The translations under genes were made by a program, and so were the position numbers. From contig NC_053148.1 of assembly GCF_016808335.1 (NCBI RefSeq), positions 48,810,930-48,874,929 of the forward strand: a stretch of DNA of 64,000 nt, given 5' to 3'. The notes beneath the pieces were generated by a model that was given only the letters and a program-made list of their open reading frames with translations, did no database searches and was not told the DNA's origin. Positions 22,544 through 36,186 of the stretch are shown here, one piece after another (the stretch's first letter is position 1; each line of letters starts with the position of its first letter). The stretch is from Panicum virgatum (taxonomy: Eukaryota > Streptophyta > Magnoliopsida > Poales > Poaceae).

Positions 22544-24559
22544 TTCCCCCCATGCTTAAACCTTACTCATCCTCGAGTAAGTCCAGGAGCTTTGCTTATA
22601 AATAAATCAGCGTTGCCCCTCAATGTCCTCTCTGCACTTAGTCATACATAACAAGACATATTGCTCTCTCAAGTATTTAGCATTTAAGTTCATGTTGTGA
22701 CCGGCTACTTTTTCATTATGGAAGATAGACTAGCAATTAAAGAACAAGCCACAATAATAAATAAATACAATGCTCTCAAACTTAAGCGAACTTCAAAACT
22801 TTACCTTGTTTCATCGTGAAGAGTTTTCAAAAGAATGCATATCAAACATAAGTGAGGTTCTCTTGCAAAAGATCATGGAAATACTCACCTCATCAAGTCG
22901 CTCAAGCCTACATTAGATTATTTTCAACCTATTCTACTCATATATAAAAGTGGAAGGCTTATGTGGAGCTTGGTAGGTAAAAACAATCCTAGCAAAACAT
23001 TATACTTGAAATATTGTCAAACTAAGAGAGAGATCTAATGGAATTACCGAGACTAGTCAAAAAGGCCATTGGAAAATAATGTTGGAGAGGGGGGAAGATG
23101 AAACACACACATTTAGATAGGTGGACATGTGCAAGTGGCAAATGGATGATCCCGAGACACAAATGAAGTTCTCGTTATCGGATTGCACATGGTTGGAAGA
23201 TTTGAGTATGGAATAGTTCTTCAAAGTAACTTGGAAAATTAATGAAGCCAAAAAGAGCTAAGGAGCATTTTATTCTTCTCTTTTTTTCTTTTTCTATCAT
23301 TTTTTTTATTTTCCTCTTTCTTTCTCTTTTTTTTCTTTCTTATTGCTCCTTAGAACTTTTGATAACATAGAATACTTACCCAGCCATCCCCCCATACTTG
23401 AACGAATGCTCGTCCTCGAGTATGAATAGTGGGAGAACCAACTAGCTAGGGTAAGTATCTCAAATTCACCTTCTTCTTCGTAGAACCACTTGAATCTCGG
23501 GGAGCCTTGTCTCCCAAAACTTTTCTTTATATGATGCCCTAGATTCTTTTGATTCCGTCGAAATGATAATCCATACTCAAAGTGGGTTGTGGTCAAGGAG
23601 GTAATCACAAAAAGATATTTTTGGTTTAGGGTGGATATCCAGCGAGGTTTGTAAGATTCCCGAAGTAGAAACTCACAATGCATGGATAAATAGGCTAGCA
23701 AAAAGGAGGTTACACAAAAAAAATGGAATGACCAGCTTCTTAGTCTCGTACCAAAGAAATCAATCCTAATCCAACTCAACAAAATATAAGTTTGCAATCT
23801 AAAGGTTTCATCATGAAAGAATATGTTTCTATAGGCTTTGGTAGGTAGAACTTTGCAAGAGATTCACAAATGTAGATAGCATAGGAATTAAGTTTTCAAA
23901 TTAAACAACACAAGGTGTAAGGTCATCGGTAGACTTAAATCAAAGAGCAACATAGAATATGTGGGTTTAGAATTTAGTCATTTAACCTCCACAAATAAAA
24001 GAGCCGGTATTTAATCATTTTAATTCCATTTAATTGAGAGCAAATGGTCAAGTCATATACAACATAGCGTAGGTAAAACAAAGCAGCAACTTTCAGCATT
24101 TTTCCATAAGCATAAGGCATTGTCAAAATATCAATGTGGTGAGCGCAAAGTGATGGTGATCCTACACTTATTGAAAACAAAAACAAAACTAGGTTGTCCT
24201 CCTAGAAGCCATGTGATAGGTTGAGAGGTATAAACAAAGGTTGCATCTATGGTTGAAGGCATATATGTACAAGCATTTAGAAAAAGAGAGAGTTGAGGAA
24301 GAATTACCGTCCTTCTCGATGCTCGTAATGAAGTGTAGCGCGGCCTCCCCCATACTTAAGCATTGTGCTAAGCATGGAAGAAGAATCATGAGCATCTTGT
24401 GGCAACCGTGATTATCTTACTCCATGAGATCTTTCTTTCTTGTCCACGAAATCCTCCCACATGCTTAGCATGATACTAGGCGTGGAAGGAGAAGATGGAC
24501 CAACTTGAAATTCTTGAAGTCCTTCCCTCATGTGTATGAATATCATCTTTAATGTGTCT

Positions 24560-27500
24560 TCACCTTTGTTGCCTCATTTTCCTTCAACTTCTTCTTGTAC
24601 TAAGTCATGGTCCCAATCCTTGCTTCTCATCGTCGTCGTCTCCTTCAATTCCTCGTTGTCCCATTGCTGCCTCATCTTCACGAATTTTTCTTTCAATTTC
24701 CAGAACAAAACATATACTGAAACATTGCTCCATTGGGAAGTGCACGAATTTTTCTTTCCAACGAGTCCTTATTCGCCCAAAATTGATTCCGAACAAGAGA
24801 GTTATGTCCATTTTATCCCAGCGCTGCAATCTGTTCCGAATTTCAGAACGCGCAGCGCCCAAAGTTTTTGCCATATCTCCTTGTACGGGTCTTCAAATTC
24901 ATTGATCTTGGATGTGTTGGAACGAGAATTTCATAGAGCTTCCGAATATCAACTTTTTTCTTCCTTGTACATCTCTGTCCATGTGCAAAATTTGATGAAA
25001 ACAGCGGGGCTTGTTTTCGAACTTTGGAGATGTTGCCGAATTTGATTTCTTCTTTGATCACGAATTCATGGGAACACTTTGTCATGCCTGCAAAACAATT
25101 CAAGTGCACAATCTACCCCCAAGGTGACAGTCGGGAGTAGAGACAATCGCCAACAAACCTACCATTGCTAAGATCTCAATTTGTGGCATAGCTAGCTTAG
25201 CGAAAAAAATAAAAACCTAGTGAGTGTACGTGTGTGCTAGTGTAAATGCAAATGAGATGAAGGTATATAAACAAAGATAATATTTACACCTAGTTCTAAA
25301 CACCATGTTTACAACTAGGTTGCCGAACTTCTCCATAGCCACAAAGACTTATTTAACCAAGGTCAAAACACCATGTCTATCCCAAGATCAATAGGCCTTC
25401 ATAGCACAAGAAAAAATAAAGCGCATTGCAAAGCTTATAAACCAACCAAATGCAACCTCATAGCATGGTTTATAAAACTGAATGATGATGGTCTTCAATC
25501 ATGTCTAAACACCATGTTTACACAAGATTGCAAAAAGGAAAATGCTCACGTCATGCATTAACATGGATATGAAAGCTTTCATCAATAAAGTTCTTCCGAA
25601 GGATCAAGCTAACAAAATGAAAGTGAGCACAATGAGGTGGATGCAAAATGTAAATGCAAAGTTAGCAAAAACAAGTGTTAGCAAGGTTGAAAGGACTTTT
25701 CGATGTTGTTCCGCAACTAGCTTATTCAAAAACAATTACTAAGAGTGACAAAAAGCCTTCGCGACACTTCGTAAGAAGTGAGGCTTTTGTCAATGAAAAG
25801 GTTATTTATCGAAAAGGACCAAGCAACCGAGCTAACAAGGTTTTAGAAGTAGGTTTATGGGTTTCCTATATTTTTTTTGGCTTAAAACAAAAATTTTGAA
25901 GAGAGAGTGTTGGGTATAGAAATTCTATCTAAGGTGGTTTTTAAAAAAAAAACTAGAGAGAAACAAAAGTTAGATTTTTTTTTGAATGAAAAATATAACC
26001 TATGGTTTTAGGATTGCTCTATGAGTGGTTTTCCTAAGGGTTTTAGGATCTCAAAAGCGAGGCTAGTCAATGTTTTTAGAAAAGTTTTTTTTTAATGCAA
26101 CATGCAATGCAATGCAAGGGTGAGACGAACAACATGGTATGCAATGCAACACGGGGTGGGTGAACAAAATGATATGACATGATGAGGTGGTCTAAAACAA
26201 AACAAAAAGTTAGCCTAAGTTAACTAGCCACAAGTTTAGAATCAAAGGGTGGTACAATGCTTCATAAATCTCTCTAAAAGGGATACAAAGAAAAAGACTC
26301 TAAACACTAATAGGCACACAAAAAGGTCTACAAGTTTCCCAAGATCAAATAACAAAGTGCTCCCTCAATAACATTTAGAATGAACAACATGAAGTTGTGG
26401 TTTTTATTAGAGCAATGGTACAATGTTACTTGATATTCCAATTAAAGAGTGCAATGTAGACAGTCATATTAATATATATAAAATAAAAGATCGGGTTGCC
26501 TCCCGCAAAGCGCTTCATTTAGAGTCATAGAGCTCGACTTTCTTACATATCTTCTCATTGATGCGAAGCCATGGTCCTTCATGCAAGAGGTGAAGGTGTT
26601 CCATGCAGCTCTTATTCCACTTCCCATGTTGGACATGATCAATCACGCTTAATGGAAAACTTGCCCAATCGTCTCTCACATCATGGTCACCTCCTTCTTT
26701 GTTGTCCTTCGTCCCTACCTTTCTTTTCACAGATTTTCCTCTCTGTCCAGATTGGGAATTGCACCAAACAATTGATCCAATGCAAGGTGCACAAAATTTT
26801 CTTTCCAACAAGTCTTCATTTGCCCAAAACACATTCCAATTGAGGGAGTTATGCCCTTTTTTCCCATCACTGCAATCTGCCCCGTGCTGATTTCAGCACG
26901 TGCATCTCCGATGTTTGGGACATAGCTCCTCCCGTGGGTCTTCAATTGTATCGATCATGGATGCGTTGAACCGAGGAGTTGATGGAGATCCTGAATATTC
27001 AACTTTCTTGCATTGTAAATCTCTGGACTTGCGCACAAAATTGATGAGGCTTAGCGACATTCGTTCTTGAAACTTGAAGATGTTGATGATGGTGTTCAAA
27101 ATTTTGGGCACAGTTTCCCTCCTCATCATTTGAGTTTCATGTCCTGCATGGTTAGTGAAATTCGGGGCTTCTCCCGACATGTGCTCTTTTAGGGTCATGA
27201 GCTTGACCAAGCGCAAAGCAAGATCGAGATTTGCAATTATTTGTAAACACATGCTACATAATCACATCCTCAATTATATTTCATCAACAAGGCATGGTGT
27301 AATTAAATGCAACATGTGTTTCTTGCATAGCGCGGAGCTCATTATTAGGCAGAGGTTCTTTAAGCATGAAATCAACCTTCTCAAGAAACCCTAGCCTATT
27401 ATCATGAAAAGAACAAGGCATAGAATTTAAACTTTCATTCCGACTATTGGTTCGAGCATGAGATTTTTAACGATTATCAACAAAACCAATAGAAGCTTGG

Positions 27501-28880
27501 GAATTCACTATATACCTTAGCCTCGGAGCTTTTTCATACTCATTGGAGTCGTGGTGTTTTGTGCGAGGTGTCATCTTGATGCACTCCTCGTGGTCCGTCA
27601 TGATTTGCTTCTCACGTCTCCATGTGTTGAATGTTGCGCTCTTGTAATCTGTCGTGGTTTGTTTACAACATCTTCGTTTGTCGAAGGTCGACCGCTTGTG
27701 CCTTCATTTGCCAATGTCATTGGGGTTCTTTCTCTGCTCCAAGCCTCTGAATTTTATCATGTACGCTTGATGAAAACATCGCCCAAGCTCCCCTTCATTG
27801 TTGTCATCGTCATCTTTTCTATCTTGTTCTCATCGCGTTGCTCCTGCCTCTTCTTCGTGGAATCTCTCATGTATACTCAAAAGAACATATACCAAAATAT
27901 AGCTCTATTGAAAATTTTATGAAACTACCTTTCCAACGAGTGGTCATTTGCTTTAAACGGAGTCCAAACGAGGGAGTTATGCCCGTTTCACTTTTGGCGC
28001 TGCGTGCTGTCCAGAAATTTTCAGAGTGCACAACCTTCAATGTTTTGGCCATACCCGCTTGTAGGAATCTCCGATTGACTTGGTTCTTGATTCGTTGGGA
28101 CGGGAACTTCATGGAGCTTTTGAATATCCAAAAATATGCTGTTATTTTCTTCTGAGGTTGAGCAGAATATTGATGATAACAATGACTTCTTACGAATCGA
28201 TCCGAAGATGTCGATGATCTTGATCTTGTGGTCTTCGGAGCATCTTGTTATGCATCCTTGGCTTCAAGGTCATCACCATTGATTCACCAGCGAGTAGCAT
28301 GGCTCCAATGGTCTGTCTCCATGGTTCTTGCTTTGCCTAAGGTGTCAGGATCGAAGGAGGCTCCCGTGCTTTGTGTCGATGATCAGTGCGGTCTCTTTCT
28401 TTGATTGCACTCGACTAGAAGCTTCTTGAGCATCCCATGGAGAAGATGGGTGGCATCATGGTTCCTCTAATTTTGTTGCCTCTAGCGTTGGTCAACTTCA
28501 AATCATCAACTTTTGTGCACAAGGTTCTCCAAACATCTTGCGACATCGTCATCGCTTTCTCCATTGTTTGTTGCTGCCTCTTCTTCATTGAATTACTTGA
28601 TCATCCTGCACAGAACATGTACCAAAATTCTAATCCATGGAAATACTTATAAAATTACCTTTTCAACGAGTGGTCATTGATCCCAAACGGACTCCGGATG
28701 AAGAAGTTATGGTTGTTTTAATCCGGCACTACACTCTGTCCCGAGACATTTCAGAACGCGCAGCGTTGAAAGATTTTATCATAACTCTTCACACCGATCT
28801 CCAAAATTCACAATTCTTGATGCGTTGGAAAGTAGACTTGATGGAGCTTCAAAATAATCTATTATTTGCTCATGGTACTT
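24560..28880 (-). repeat. Four diverged copies of a ~350-450-bp unit in the nested element
   Basis: Copies lie at about 24560-25010, 26570-27010, 27780-28150 and 28540-28880. Each contains, in order, a C/T-rich block, TTTCCAACGAGTGGTCATT or a variant, AAACGGAGTCC, GAGGGAGTTATG, a stretch with TTTCAGAACGCGCAGCG, and GATGCGTTGGAACG-like sequence. They are clearly related but only roughly 60-70% alike by eye. Similar antisense peptides (MAKTL..., GITPSFG..., TRWKGSF) arise from them. No protein family is recognised. Confidence 0.7.
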
Positions 28881-29324
28881 CTCTGATTTTGGACAAAAAA
28901 CTCATTACAACAGTAACACTTTGAAGATGATGATGATCCGATCGCACGATTTTCTTCGCGGGCATACTTCATACCTATTGCTTGAACAAACAATTTTTCC
29001 CAAAAACATTAGTCTTTAAAATCAATTGACACGGCGACGTACCTTATTTATCATCTTTTGCTTTGGGGAGTGGGGACTCTATAGCGGATGTTGGGCCACT
29101 AACAAAAGTTAGCACCTACCACTAAAGAGCGGGTCTTCATGTAGCCATCAACTTGCTTGAGTGAGATTGGACTTGTCAAAGTACGGACGTTGAGAACTTC
29201 TCAATTGCTTTATGTCTAGGGTTTTACCTGCATTCATGGACACAAACAAGAAACACAAGATATATGCAATAATAAAATTAGGGTTAGTCCAAAAACTAGA
29301 TAGATCGCCCTAGGGTTCGTGTTG

Positions 29325-29346
29325 CCGATCCCCGGCAACGGTGCCA
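29325..29346 (-). other. Primer-binding site of nested gypsy-type element
   Basis: The minus strand reads TGGCACCGTTGCCGGGGA followed by TCGG, eight bases inside the right LTR. GTTGCCG/CGGCAAC (29321-29339) can fold into a 7-bp hairpin over the site. Confidence 0.75.
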
Positions 29347-29354
29347 GAAAAGCT

Positions 29355-30812
29355 TGTTGACGCTCCTTAGCGCCCCGATTTATATACCGCAAGCACACGG
29401 TTCGTGTAGCTTTTCCCTTAGAGTATTCCCCCAAGGTTTATCAATCCGTGGATCGACAAAGAACCACCTAAGGTTTTCCATCTAATCTAACGGATCTATC
29501 CTAACATGAAGCATTGATTGCATATAAAGGGTAAACCTTTGATAGATATGAGTGGTATGTATAGGTTGATCTCATCCATGAATATAGGCTTAATCATAGC
29601 AAAACCAAAGATATGACTAGGCCTATCGTCATCTAGTTGTAGTTCAAGCTAACGAGCGGATAAATCATGCATCTCAATCAAAAGCATCTTTAAACTCAAA
29701 ATCTCCAATCCGATCCCTCGATACCCCACCTACTAAGTGGCAACGGCCTGTCACGACGCCACCCCTTTCAACAAGATACCCTGAAGCAAGTCGAACCCCC
29801 TTTGGTAGTTCCGCCATGAACCTCTAGCCACCATGACTACAAGATCATGCTAAGTGATCTATCTCGATAATAGATCTAAGATGAAGCAAACCCAAAGAGA
29901 AGAACGAAATCAAAAGAGAGAACATGATCGCTGATAGATTCGGAAGACATGATTATCATTACTCACATAATAGATTCGTTTGGATCATCACCGCCATGTG
30001 CACACCATCGATGAATCCAACTAGCTCATGAACTCTGCCATGGCACAACCATGCAGGGAGGCCACGGCGGCTAGGGTCGGCCTAAGCCATCTCCTAGACA
30101 ACTTCGAAGACTTGTGGCGGCCGTCGTCTCCCTCCGGTCTTGACCCTAGGTTTTCGTCGAGTTCTGGGTGGATGGATCTTCGAGTTGAATAAGGTGCGAG
30201 CTATTTATAAGCCGAGGAAGCCACCGGTCGAAGGGGAGGTCGAACCGACCTAAAACAGGGCTGGGCCGACCGGCCCAACGGGCCTAGGCCGGCCGGCCTG
30301 GCTCATTCCTTCACCGTCTCATGTCCTCCTTTCGCGTGCAGACTCCTCGCATCTTCTAGAGTTTATGTCCTTCACGATTGCACCCCTTTTGACGTCATTA
30401 TCTTGGAGATATCTTCGAGGAAAGGATAGGATAGGGAATCCTTTCTTAAATCTTCATTTGCTTTGCTTAATCCCGAAGTATCTTGATCTCATCTTCGTAG
30501 GCTTGGTCCTTTGGGCTCTCTTGGAGGATGGATGTGCATGAATGGGCTTCGAATCAACATGGGCTTTGGTCCTTTCTTTGGGCTTTGGCCTTCGTCTTTC
30601 TCCGTGTTAGCGCTTGATCACGGGCCTCGTCATTTCATGCTCCAAAATAGGCCAAAAACCGGCAAAAACGAAGTTCCTCCAAAATATATGTGCAAGTGTG
30701 AAAATGACCAATAATTAGGCTGGGGTTAGGACGGTTAGTGATTTTGATATTAAATTCATGCCATTATCAAGGATAAACAAGGGATAAAAGGGGTACTTAA
30801 GGAGCGCCAACA
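29355..30812 (-). repeat. LTR of nested gypsy-type element (right, 5' LTR)
   Basis: This is the 1,458-bp partner of 21085-22543. It is followed by the second TATGG and the resumed gag sequence (CAAAAGAGGTCTTGG...). Confidence 0.93.
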
Positions 30813-31197
30813 TATGGCAAAAGAGGTCTTGGTTCATTTCCGGAGCCAAATCAAGGTACCACTCCCTCTCCAGAGATCAAGACTAGCTTCATCAAGGAAG
30901 TTGGTTCATATTGCCAACATTACCAAGTCACCGGGCACCACACTAGGGAGTGCACCTTGCCATCACATCCTTTCCCTACTTTACCTAAGAATTACTCATC
31001 AATGTTTCAAAATAACCATTTTCTTTTGAGTAAAGTGAAGGGCAAGGTGAAGGCCAAATTCATTGGCAAAATCACTAAGGAGTCAAAGAAGAAGCTCCCC
31101 AAGCAACTTTGGGTCCCAAAAGCTCTTGTCACACATGTGCAAGGCCCAAAGCTTGTTTGGGTTCCAAAAACTCAAAAGTGAATTCTCATGTGTGTAG

Positions 31198-34100
31198 GTG
31201 AACTACAAAGTCGGTGGAAAACATTGGGTACTTGATAGCGGTTGCTCTCAACACATGACCGGCAATGATAGCATGTTCACCTCTCTTGAAGACCCCGGCG
31301 ATCATGAACATGTCACCTATGGTGATAACTCAAGGGGGAAAGTCTTAGGTTTGGGTAGAATAGCTATTTCTAAAGATTTATCTATTTCTAACGTCTTGTT
31401 TGTAGAAGCACTTAGTTTTAATCTTATTTCAATTGCTCAATTATGTGATTTTGGACTAACGTGTACCTTTGACAAGAATGGTGTTATAGTAACTCTTGAA
31501 GAAGACAAGTCATTGGTATTCACAGGGTTTAGGCATGGCAACCTTTACTTGATGGATTTCTCTTCAAAGCAAACAAGCTCCATGACATGCCTCTTCACCA
31601 AGTCGTCTCTTGGGTGGCTTTGGCATAGAAGAATTGCTCATATTGGCATGAGCAACCTCAAGAAAGCCCACAAGAGAGGGATGATCACCGGCTTGAAGGA
31701 TGTCACATTTGACAAGAACAAATTATGTAAAGCATGTCAAGCCGGGAAGCAAGTTGCAACACATCATCCTATCAAGACGATGTTGTCTACCTCCAAGCCG
31801 CTCGAGCTACTAAACATGGATCTCTTTAGTCCAACCACATACAAGAGCATTGATGGTAACCTCTATTGCCTAGTAATCGTTGATGATTTTTCACGTTATA
31901 CTTGGGTCATGTTTCTAGGCGATAAGGGTGAAACTCCGGAAGTCTTCAAGACATTTGCAAGAAGAGCTCAAAGGGAGTACAACTCCCCAATTGTGAAGAT
32001 CCGGAGTGACAACGGCACCGAGTTCAAGAATATGAAGATTGAAGAATGGTGCGATGAAGAGGGCATCAAGCATGAGTTCTCCGCCACCTACATGCCTCAA
32101 CAAAATGGAGTGGTGGAAAGAAAGAACAAGACACTAATCACTCTAGCATGAGCAATGTTGGATGATTATGGCACATCCGAGAAGTTTTGGGCGGAAGCAA
32201 TCAATACGGCTTGCCATGCATCCAACCGAGTGTATCCCCACCGACTCCTCAAGAAAACTCCATATGAGCTCATCACCAGGAAGAAATCAAATATATCCTA
32301 CTTTCGAGTCTTTGGTTGTAAATGCTTCATTTATAAGAAGAAAAGGCTCGGTAAGTTTGAGAGTAGATGTGATGAAGGTTTCTTTCTTGGTTATGCATCA
32401 AACTCCAAAGCATATAGAGTATTCAATCACACCTCCGGGTTAGTTGAAGAAACATGTGATGTGGAGTTTGATGAATCTAATGGCTCCCAAGAGGAGGTTG
32501 TTGGCTATGACAATGTAGGTGATGAGGAGATTGATGAAGCTTTGAAGAAGATGTTCATTGGGTATATCAAGCCGAAAGAGGTGCATGAAGGCAATGATCA
32601 AGGGGGAGGACCTTCCTCGTCGACACCAAGCACCTCCATGGCACCCCAAGTGCATGAAGATCAAGAAAAATATGATTCACAACCTCAAGAAAATGTGCCA
32701 ACGCCAACACCCCAAGTCCAAGAGCAAGAAGAGCAAAATGTTCCACCACAAGCACAAGTCACCAATGATCCACCCCAACAAACATTCACGCATGAACCGC
32801 TAGTGAAGCATGGTCGCATCTCCAAGGATCATCCAATTGATCAAATCATTGGTAGTCCTTCCAAGGGAGTAAGAACTCGCTTTAAGCATGCTTCATTTTG
32901 CGAACATTACTCGTTTGTTTCTTATATTGAACCCACTAGCATAGAGGAAGCACTTGAGGACTCGGATTGGGTGATGGCCATGCAAGAAGAATTGAACAAC
33001 TTCACCCGCAATGAAGTTTGGGTCCTCGAAGCTCCTCCGAAAAACAAGAACATCATCGGCACCAAGTGGGTCTTCCGAAACAAGCACGATGAACATGGGG
33101 TGGTGATACGCAATAAAGCAAGACTTGTGGCAAAAGGGTTTTCTCAAGTCGAAGGTTTGGGTTTGGATTTTGGTGAAACTTTTGCTCCGGTCGCAAGACT
33201 TGAAGCTATCCGCATCCTTCTTGCTTACTCTTCATATCATAATATCAAGTTATATCAAATGGATGTGAAAAGTGCATTCTTAAATGGCGTTATTAACGAA
33301 CTTGTTTATGTTGAGCAACCTCCCGGATTTGAAGATTCGAGGAATCCTAACCATGTTTATAGGTTGCACAAGGCACTCTATGGGCTCAAACAAGCTCCAA
33401 GGGTTTGGTATGAGAGGCTTCGTGACTTCCTAATCATGCAAGGCTTCAAGATCGGGAGGGTGGACACCACATTGTTCACAAAAGACGTCAACGGGGATCT
33501 TTTCATTTGTCAAATTTATGTTGACGATATTATCTTTGGCTCAATTAATGATTCACTAAGCCATGAGTTTGCTACCATGATGTCTAGGGAATTCGAGATG
33601 TCCATGATCGGCGAATTGACCTTCTTCCTTGGTTTTCAAGTCAAACAATTGAAGGAAGGGACATTCATCCATCAAGAAAAATATACTAAAGATATCTTGA
33701 AGAACTTCAAGATGGATGAGTGCAAGCCGATCAAGACTCCCATGGCAACCAATGGGCATCTCGACTTGGATGTGGACGGTAAACCGGTTGATCAATCCCT
33801 CTATCGCTCTATGATAGGGTCCTTGCTTTACCTTACCGCATCTAGGCCCGATATAATGTTTAGTGTGTGCTTGTGTGCCCGCTTTCAATCAAACCCAAAG
33901 GAATCACACCTCTCGGCTGTGAATAGGATCCTTCGGTATCTCAAGCACACCCTTAGCATAGGCTTGTGGTACCCCAAAGGTGCTAGCTTAGATCTCTTGG
34001 GATACTCGGATTCGGATTTTGCTGGAAGCCGTGTGGATCGCAAGAGTACCTCCGGGGGTTGCCACTTGCTTGGGCGTTCTCTAGTTTCTTGGTCAAGTAA

Positions 34101-34470
34101 GAAGCAAAATTTCGTGGCTTTGTCCACCGCGGAAGCGGAATATATAGCGACCGGTTCATGTTGTGCCCAAATCCTATATATGAAGCAAACCCTTTTGGAC
34201 TTTGGTGTGAAACTAGATAGGATCCCACTCCTTTGTGACAATGAAAGTGCCGTAAAAATTGCCAAAAATCCGGTTCAACACTCTCGCACAAAGCACATTG
34301 ATATTCGCCATCACTTCTTGCGTGATCACGAAGCCAAAGGAGACATATCTCTTCAAGGTGTGAGATCCGAGGAGCAATTGGCGGATATTTTCACAAAACC
34401 TTTAGACGAGAGTACTTTTGTAAGGCTAAGGAATGAGCTTAATGTATTAGATGCGGCAAACGTCATGTAA
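31198..34470 (+). pseudogene. pol: pol pseudogene of Sirevirus B (single in-frame stop)
   Basis: This is homologous to copy A pol through its whole length. It opens at GTG after the same TAG and keeps the protease DSG, the integrase Asp/Asp/Glu positions, RT YVDD and RNase H motifs. A TGA at 32149-32151, just after the integrase catalytic Glu (...TLITLA), replaces an Arg codon, and the frame then stays open to 34470. A two-residue insertion (GLGLDFGE) lies in RT. The stop separates protease/integrase from RT/RNase H. Confidence 0.93.
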
Positions 34471-34856
34471 GTTACCATGTCATATAGAAAAATGCATACA
34501 TATAGGACACTTGTCTAACCATGGTAAGATAGTGATGAGCAAGGGTTTAGCTAGAGGTGGTGGTCCACTTGTTTTCCTCTAGGCTTGTAGAAAGGCTCAT
34601 CATGAAGAAGCTTCCCGTGGGTTCAAACTTGACAAGTAGATTTTAAATTCTTGTTATGCATTCCTTGTCATATAGATGTGCACTTCATGTTTATTCTTCT
34701 TTCGCATGAAGTTGTAGCTTCCACCATTATTGCATGCGTAAGGGTCACAAAGGAGATCACTTGATGAAAATGAGACTTGTTTCATATACAAGATCTTGAT
34801 TCATGAAAAGTGAAAAGAGCAAAGTGTTAGGTGTGTTATTGCCTAGTGAGTCATGT

Positions 34857-35933
34857 TGTCGTGGGATTTTTAGGGTACCCACAGCCGGGTGGCGGAGCGC
34901 ACCCGCCTATTCCCGGTGAGGGAGGACTCGGGGAAGTACTAGGCGGTTAGGCTAATCTAGCACGGAGGCAAGCACACATGAACTCACGATCTAGAGTGGT
35001 TCGGGCCGCCGGAGCGTAATACCCTACGTCCACTAGGAGAAGTATTGTTCTTGGTTGTGTATCAACCTATCCTCTGCCGGGCCTTGGCCTTTTTCCAGCC
35101 TGGCCTCCTTCTAGCGGGCGCCCTCCCTTTTATAGATCAAGGGGTGCGGATACATTGGTCGTTGAGGCCCCGACAGGTGGGCCCAACGTGACTATGTAGC
35201 ATACTGCGCAGAGTACTTAAATGTCTACAGTAGTTGTGAATCTTTTCTCTGATATGTTTCCATGCCCTGCTGGCATTCTGACTCAGGGAGGTCTTCTTCT
35301 CTTGTCCCGTCAGCAAGGTGCCCGTTGGGGAAACGTAGCTTGCGGCGTGGCCTGTTGAGGCTATTATGTAGGCGTCATAATGGGTGAAGCCGAGCCGTCG
35401 TGTCCATCTGTCATGGCAGACTGACAGGCGCGGCGTGGGCGGCGCCAGCGGCTCCACTACACGTCTTGGTAATACGCGATCAATAGTGTCCCCTGGTCAA
35501 AGACTTGCCTCGGCTTCTGCTATATCAATGCGGACGTCCACCTACCGCAATGAATGCAGTGGAAGGTGAACCTTTAGTATGGAGACCAAGTGGCCTTATA
35601 TACGTGTCTGTGCTTGCAGACACGTGGCAGCTCCGGACCTCCCCGGGGCGGGGTGTCAAATCCTTCCCTTAGTGAGGGGTCCGGTTACTATACAGGGGGT
35701 CCGGACGTCCACGGAAGGTCCGGAGCTCCCGGCTGTTCGGGCTGAGCGCCTGCTTTTCCCGAAGACGTGGCGCTCCCAGACCCTTCCCAGCCGGGGGACG
35801 GGTCCGGGACCGTTGTTGGGTGAACAGGGCTCCGGACCGCGGGGATCCGGCTGTTTGGACGTAGTCAAGGATAACCACAAGGCTCCTGCCTAGACACAGC
35901 AAGAGGGGGTACCCCAATTCTGGGGTACCGACA
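34857..35933 (-). mobile_element. Solo LTR of another retrotransposon
   Basis: This 1,077-bp insert starts TGTCGTGGGATTTTT and ends GGGGTACCGACA, flanked by CATGT at 34852-34856 and 35934-35938. Copy A lacks it at the homologous place (near 5480). There is no second LTR, primer site or coding region, so it is the product of LTR-LTR recombination. The orientation is a guess from resemblance to grass gypsy LTRs. Confidence 0.88.
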
Positions 35934-36186
35934 CATGTCATGATGAGTTTGAAGCTTTCTATCTTCAATATTCCTATGACAATACTCATACATTTTTATT
36001 TGGCGATTTGTCTTGCTTTGCGGATTTTCCTTGTATTCGAAAAGAAAAATTATTAAGCTAGTGTGCTATCCTAAATATTTTGAGGGGTAAAGTCGCCTAT
36101 GCAAGTCCATTAACTTGAGTTTAGTTGGTTTTTATAAGTTTATTGGACTTAGCATAGAAGAGTGAGCTGAGTCAGGGGTTTTTGGG

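Larger units (their letters stand above)
21085..30812 (-). mobile_element. Non-coding gypsy-type LTR element (LARD-like) nested in gag
   Basis: Its LTRs are 21085-22543 and 29355-30812 (about 1,459 bp, TGTTGACGCTCC...GGAGCGCCAACA), with 5-bp duplications TATGG at 21080-21084 and 30813-30817. The minus-strand primer site TGGCACCGTTGCCGGGGA, eight bases from the right LTR, and the GGGGGGAA tract beside the left LTR fix the orientation. The primer site is of the kind used by plant Ty3/gypsy elements. The 6.8-kb interior (22544-29354) is AT-rich and has no gag or pol motif in any frame; ORFs stay below about 170 codons and look accidental. It must rely on a partner element. The LTRs differ at about 26 sites (~1.8%). 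Confidence 0.9.
19351..31181 (+). pseudogene. gag: gag pseudogene of Sirevirus B, split by a nested LTR element
   Basis: Its two coding parts are 19351-21084 and 30818-31181, homologous to copy A gag. It keeps the N-terminal gag domain, the first zinc knuckle (CYNCGEKGHIAPNC), the coiled coil and the basic tail. Damage includes an in-frame deletion of about eight residues near 19674, a TAA at 20422-20424 where copy A has Ser, a one-base frameshift between 20424 and 20650, and the nested insertion at the TATGG target. It cannot give full-length Gag. Confidence 0.92.

Noticed and set aside
24605..28112. Family of small minus-strand proteins in the nested element
   Set aside because: The similar peptides come from the repeated DNA blocks; frames are short, broken and inconsistent between copies.
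35137..35893. ORFs of 74-106 codons in both strands
   Set aside because: They lie within the solo LTR and have no conserved motif.
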